DNA of 64,000 bases from Streptomyces sp. NBC_01296 (lineage in GTDB: Bacteria > Actinomycetota > Actinomycetes > Streptomycetales > Streptomycetaceae), in the NCBI RefSeq assembly GCF_035984415.1, contig NZ_CP130720.1, forward strand, positions 8,432,001 to 8,496,000, in the 5' to 3' direction. The translations under genes were made by a program, and so were the position numbers. Shown here one piece after another: positions 60,735 to 64,000 of this stretch (within the stretch, counting starts at the first letter, position 1; the number at the start of each line of letters is the position of its first letter). The notes under the pieces were generated by a model, which searched no databases, was not told the DNA's origin, and saw only the letters and a program-made list of their open reading frames with translations.

Positions 60735-61060
60735 ATGAGGTCCAGGCAAGGGTCGGTCGGCAAGCGCCTGGACGACGTCGCCAAGATCCCGGCCGGCGCC
60801 CTGGTAGCCGTCCCTGGGATCATGACCGCCCTCGGCCTGACGAGCGATCTGGTCTTCGTCGCCCTCAACAATGAGTGCTGGCCCATCTACGCCGCCTCCC
60901 TCTGCGCCATCCTGGCTGTCGCATGCAGCGTCGTGGCCCTGCTCCTCCACCCCACGCGCCGGGGCAACGTCTGGAGAGCGTGGTCCTGGTACTGGGGGTG
61001 ATCTTCTACATGGCGGCATTGAACGTGGCCGTCGTCGGTGCCGCCGAACTCGATCTCCGC
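60735..61060 (+). pseudogene. Small multi-spanning membrane protein with frameshift
   Basis: From ATG at 60735 the frame gives LVAVPGIMTALGLTSDLVFV, then YAASLCAILAVACSVVALLL and HPTRRGNVW. A one-base shift near 60975 leads to LESVVLVLGVIFYMAALNVA and VVGAA. Restored, it would be a protein of about 110 residues with three helices. The C-terminal end meets the dihydrofolate-reductase-like remnant of the opposite strand at about 61050. The family is unknown. Confidence 0.5.
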
Positions 61061-61272
61061 CGGGGTGGCGCCCGGCCGGTCGCCGGTCGGCCAGTAGGAG
61101 CTCATCGTCTCCCACAGCTTGCGCCCATACAGCGACAGGCCGCTCGCCTGCTCGTGGTCGAGCCACCACTGGAAGAGCTCGTCCTCGGCGGTCCGCTCCA
61201 GCCGATGTCGTCGCCGACGGCGGCGATGTAGCCGTCCAGGGTCAGGTTCATGCCGTAGATCAGTTTCCGCAT
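61045..61272 (-). pseudogene. Dihydrofolate-reductase/RibD-C family N-terminal fragment
   Basis: From ATG at 61272 the minus strand reads MRKLIYGMNLTLDGYIAAVG and DDIGWSG. It then shifts frame and reads DELFQWWLDHEQASG, SLYGRKLWETMSSYWPTGDR and ATPAEIEFGG. This is the first 75 residues of a COG0262-type reductase. The C-terminal 110 residues have been replaced by the membrane-protein remnant, so a deletion fused the two. Confidence 0.72.
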
Positions 61273-61800
61273 GGCCCAGCCTTCCGTCCGTGGGTGTCCG
61301 GCGTAGAGACCAGCGCGGCGCGGGAAACTCATCGGTGCGCGATCCGGGCTCGCCGGTAGTCCTCGTGCTCGGGGCTCAGCGTGGTGTACTCGGCCGACTC
61401 GGGCAAGCCGCCTGATCTCGCCCTCGCCCTCGTGAGGAAATGCCACGGATTTGAGACTGATCATGGGTGACAATGCCGTGAGACAGCCAAGAACGCCCAG
61501 GTCACGCAAGATCGGCATGTCGCGAGCGGCGAGACCCTACACGGCGCCTGCCACTTCTCGCCTGCTCCACTCGTCACTGGATGGGCGCGGGGTGCGGCCT
61601 CCGTCGCAGCCCCGGTGGCCAAGGCCGCACCCCGGCAGCCGTCTACCCCGACAGCGCGGCCCCATGTGCGTTCCACGTGCGTTCGTGCACGTCAGCCTCC
61701 GGTGATGTGCTCGCAGGGCGCGGCAGACCTGGTAGCTCGTGGTCCCTCGCGCTGAAGGACCCATCGCCCGCCGTGTACGACGAGCAAGCGGGGACGGGGC
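61273..61800. other. Stretch with only a doubtful tail fragment
   Basis: On the minus strand near 61330-61420, LPESAEYTTLSPEHEDYRRA looks like a protein C-terminus, but no start or family is evident. The rest shows no bias. Confidence 0.3.
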
Positions 61801-61804
61801 CTCA

Positions 61805-61970
61805 GCTTCGTGGTGCTGATTGGCCACGATCCGGGCATCCCCGAACTGGCCGCCGGCCTGCGCGGGAGCGGCCTTCCGGAGCTTGCGGGGTTTCCCGACC
61901 TCGGACGTGGTGGTGACGGAGGTGGTCGGCGGCTGGCAGCGACCGTCCCCGGGCAGCGGGACACTGACTG
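61805..61970 (+). pseudogene. SixA-type histidine phosphatase C-terminal fragment
   Basis: One frame reads FVVLIGHDPGIPELAAGLRG, the segment around the second His of the histidine phosphatase family. A one-base shift then gives FPTSDVVVTEVVGGWQRPSP, matching the usual FPTSA-x-A-V-L-E and GTARLT region (here GSGTLTALW). The N-terminal RHG motif is absent. Confidence 0.6.
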
Positions 61971-62076
61971 CCCTCTGGGCACCGGCCGACTGACCCTGCC
62001 GGTCGGTCCCGTCCGCCGACAGGTCTTCGGCAGGGGTCCGCCACCGCCGAGGACCCCTGCAGGGACAGAGCCTGCC

Positions 62077-62580
62077 TTACCCCAGAGCGGCGTTCTCGTT
62101 GTCCAGCAGGCCCAGCAGCAGCGCCCGGTGGAGGGCGGCGACCGGCTCGAGCAGGTCGGGGTGGCGCAGCAACGGCGCGGCGTCGCGTCCGTCGTTGCCG
62201 GGACGGGTGAGACGGTTGACCTCGACAGCATGGCCGCGGTCGACGAGGCGGTGGGCGCCGACGGCGAGGGCGGGGTCCGCGAGGAGGCAGGCGGCCCAGC
62301 TGACGACGGTTTCGTCCACCCAAGTCCGCCAGCCGGCGCTGGCGTCGCTGCCGTGATCGGCACTGGTCAGCCAGTCCAGCCGGGAGCTTCCGCCCGGGCC
62401 GAGCAGATGCAGCAGCTGTGCGTCGAGCGGGGTCGGGTACCGCAGGTCGGCAGCAAGGGTGACGGCCTGCCTGGCCTGGGCCTCGGCCAGCGCCCGGCTG
62501 TACGCGCCCGGGGCGGGCGGGAAGGCGGTCAGCAGCCAGCGCGTGCCGGCGGCTATGACAGGTGCGAGATCGGCGGACAC
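62077..62580 (-). CDS. Hypothetical helical protein, 167 aa
   Basis: A 167-residue protein with good codon bias. It has AYSRALAEAQARQAVTLAAD, LDAQLLHLLGPGGSSRLDWL, WRTWVDETVVSWAACLLADP and LLRHPDLLEPVAALHRALLL. The start is GTG at 62580, supported by GAGGAAG just upstream; the frame is open further but with poorer bias. All-helical, no membrane span, family not recognised. Confidence 0.55.
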   Translation of the reverse strand: MSADLAPVIAAGTRWLLTAFPPAPGAYSRALAEAQARQAVTLAADLRYPTPLDAQLLHLLGPGGSSRLDWLTSADHGSDASAGWRTWVDETVVSWAACLLADPALAVGAHRLVDRGHAVEVNRLTRPGNDGRDAAPLLRHPDLLEPVAALHRALLLGLLDNENAALG

Positions 62581-62771
62581 GGCGGCTTCCTCGAGGGTGT
62601 GCTCGCTCCTGGTCCGTGCCGGGTGCGCGAGCTGCGGCGCGAAGCTGCGCCGCTCCGCTCGTGGGCGACCAGCGTAGCCGGAAGCGCTGGGCATTCGGCA
62701 TGACGCACATCACCGTCCGTCCAGGGCGGCGGGCCCGGAGACACTACATCCGGGCCCGCTCACCTGAGCGA

Positions 62772-63332
62772 TCAGGACTTGCCGCGGCCGGTCACGAAGT
62801 CGCGTGCCCGGTCCACCAGGCCGGCGCCCGGTGCGAGGAGCTTGCTGGCGGTGGGACTGCTCGGTGCGGCCGGGTGCGGGCGGGTGGGTGCCATGGCCTT
62901 GGCGCGGCGGATCTTGTCACCGAGCTCGTCGAGCTGCTGCGGGGTGCAGGCTCGCCGCAGCATCGGGAAGAGGTTGCTCTCCTCGTCCTGGACGTGGGCG
63001 GCGACCTCGTCCATGAGCTTCTGCAGGAGCGGGCTGATCTGCGCGTCGTCGGTGCTCATCTTCTCCAGCTGCTTGAGGATCTTCTCGACGCGGCCGTGGT
63101 CCTCGATCTCCTTATCCGCCATGCGCCCGCCGCCTTCGACGTGCTCGCGTACCGCCGGGTAGAGGTACTGCTCCTCGGCGACGGAGTGGCGCACCAGCTC
63201 GATGGTGATCTCGTCGATGAGATCGCGGAGCTCCTGTCCGGTACCGGTCATGGCCTGAAGGCGGCTGAACATCCCCTCCACCTCCCGATGGTCGGCCATC
63301 AGCTCGTCGATCGCGTTTCCGCCGTGTCCCAT
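62772..63332 (-). CDS. Hemerythrin HHE-domain protein
   Basis: A 186-residue protein. The HHE pattern is GNAIDELMADHREVEGMFSR, IELVRHSVAEEQYLYPAVRE, EIEDHGRVEKILKQLEKMST and VAAHVQDEESNLFPMLRRAC. The His and Glu residues fit a di-iron site in a four-helix bundle. The tail is Pro/Ala-rich. Two starts have good ribosome sites: ATG at 63332 (after GGAG) and ATG at 63380 (after GGGGA). The family usually begins MGHGG-x-x-I-D-E-L, so 63332 is chosen. It is only distantly similar to the HHE protein at 4970. Confidence 0.87.
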   Translation of the reverse strand: MGHGGNAIDELMADHREVEGMFSRLQAMTGTGQELRDLIDEITIELVRHSVAEEQYLYPAVREHVEGGGRMADKEIEDHGRVEKILKQLEKMSTDDAQISPLLQKLMDEVAAHVQDEESNLFPMLRRACTPQQLDELGDKIRRAKAMAPTRPHPAAPSSPTASKLLAPGAGLVDRARDFVTGRGKS

Positions 63333-63487
63333 GTCGTCTCCATGCGTGCCGTGGGTTGGGCCGCTCCGGCCCGATGCCATCGGTTCCCCGCCGGAGCCGG
63401 AGGCGCCCGGCCGCACAGGGTGTCTCACCCGCGTGGAGGAGGGAGCCCACTGTTTTCGGCGCGACGAGGCGGGGTGGGGGCTGGTGG

Positions 63488-64000
63488 TCACGGTCGGCTG
63501 CTTCTGCCGGTCATCAGCCGTCCGAGCGGCCAGGTCGTGATCAGCCGGTCCGTGCCCAGGCCGATCCGGGCCGCGCGGGCGTATCCCGTGCTCTGCCAGT
63601 GCAGCTGTCCGGGGGCGTGGGCGTCCGTGTCCACGGCGAAGCGGCAGCCTGCATGAGCAGGTCGTCCGGTGGGTCCCGCCGCTCTGGCCGGCAGCTGATC
63701 TCCACTGCGGTTCCGGAATCCGCGCACGCGGCGAAAACGGTCTCGGCGTCGAAGCGGGACTGCGGGCGCCCCCGACCGGTGATGATCCGTCCCGTGCAGT
63801 GTCCCAGAACGTCGACGTGCGGGTTGCGCACCGCGGCCACCATGCGGGCAGTCATCGGCTCGGGTTCCGAGCGGAGCTTGGAGTGCACGGACGCCACGAC
63901 GATGTCGAGCCGGCCGAGCAGGTCTTCGTCCTGGTCGAGTGAGCCGTCCTCGAGGATGTCGCACTCGATGCCGGTCAGCAGCCGGAAGCCGGGGTCCATG
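63488..64000 (-). pseudogene. PHP-domain phosphoesterase with frameshift, cut by the window edge
   Basis: The minus strand reads RLLTGIECDILEDGSLDQDE, LLGRLDIVVASVHSKLRSEP, VDVLGHCTGRIITGRGRPQS and AVEISCRPERRDPPDDLL. Near 63655 the frame shifts by one base to CRFAVDTDAHAPGQLHWQST and ARIGLGTDRLITTWPLGRL, ending at 63488. The metal-binding E-C-D, S-V-H-S, L-G-H and D-A-H motifs belong to the PHP domain of PolX-type proteins. The N-terminal part lies beyond the window. A single indel may be an assembly error; otherwise the gene lacks its last ligand. Confidence 0.75.

Overview
The window is high-GC actinobacterial DNA and reads as Streptomyces, probably a chromosome arm or a large linear-plasmid region. 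Supports are strong third-position G/C bias, AGGAGG-type ribosome sites, and families common in streptomycetes: CsbD, DUF1206, DUF4235, DUF5133, emfourin, DUF6193, LAL-type LuxR and NACHT proteins, plus an F420-dependent oxidoreductase remnant. I saw no rRNA, tRNA, CRISPR array or phage structural genes. The density of insertion-sequence debris and gene remnants marks it as accessory, decaying DNA. Many remnants keep both gene ends but have lost the middle. Some single-base frameshifts could be assembly errors, but the long internal deletions cannot.

Layout. 1-9.2 kb: an F420 oxidoreductase remnant, then small stress-type genes (hydrophobic peptide, CsbD, VOC protein, DUF1206 membrane protein, hemerythrin, BrkB/YihY membrane protein, HAD phosphatase) and two tandem paralogues sharing one helical domain. 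9.7-16.3 kb: divergent regulator/enzyme pairs (LysR with a metallo-beta-lactamase-fold protein; TetR with an SRPBCC-DUF2867 protein; TetR with a rhomboid-like membrane protein), with IS and ricin-lectin remnants between. 16.3-25.3 kb: a truncated IS110 sitting inside an older DNA-binding gene, a TetR-controlled reductase/DsbA pair, a TetR and TetX-like monooxygenase pair, and a GNAT. 25.4-31.8 kb: an IS graveyard (IS256, IS5, IS4, ISL3, IS630) around an SDR, NTF2-like and MarR cluster and a DUF6193 gene. 31.9-36.7 kb: a secreted seven-bladed propeller convergent with a LAL regulator. 37-43.9 kb: a gene broken by a 28-bp tandem duplication, PRC-barrel, DUF4235, DUF5133 and emfourin genes, a broken CYP152 peroxygenase, and PPK2. 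44-52.8 kb: hydrolase, GNAT, methyltransferase, IS21 remnants, alcohol dehydrogenase, and cupin, ArsI and TetR fragments.

The most interesting locus is 53.15-57.43 kb. Two genes overlap by ATGA: an LCAT-type lipase/acyltransferase with an intact Ser-Asp-His triad, and a 928-residue protein with an N-terminal transglutaminase-like Cys-His-Asp domain, a NACHT ATPase and a membrane C-terminus. I infer a candidate NLR-like conflict or defence module whose output could be membrane-lipid hydrolysis. This is a hypothesis from architecture and coupling only.

The right end (57.7-64 kb) holds IS256 and IS21 remnants, an MshD-like double GNAT, several broken genes (small membrane protein, dihydrofolate-reductase-like, SixA), a second hemerythrin and an interrupted PHP-domain gene cut by the window edge.
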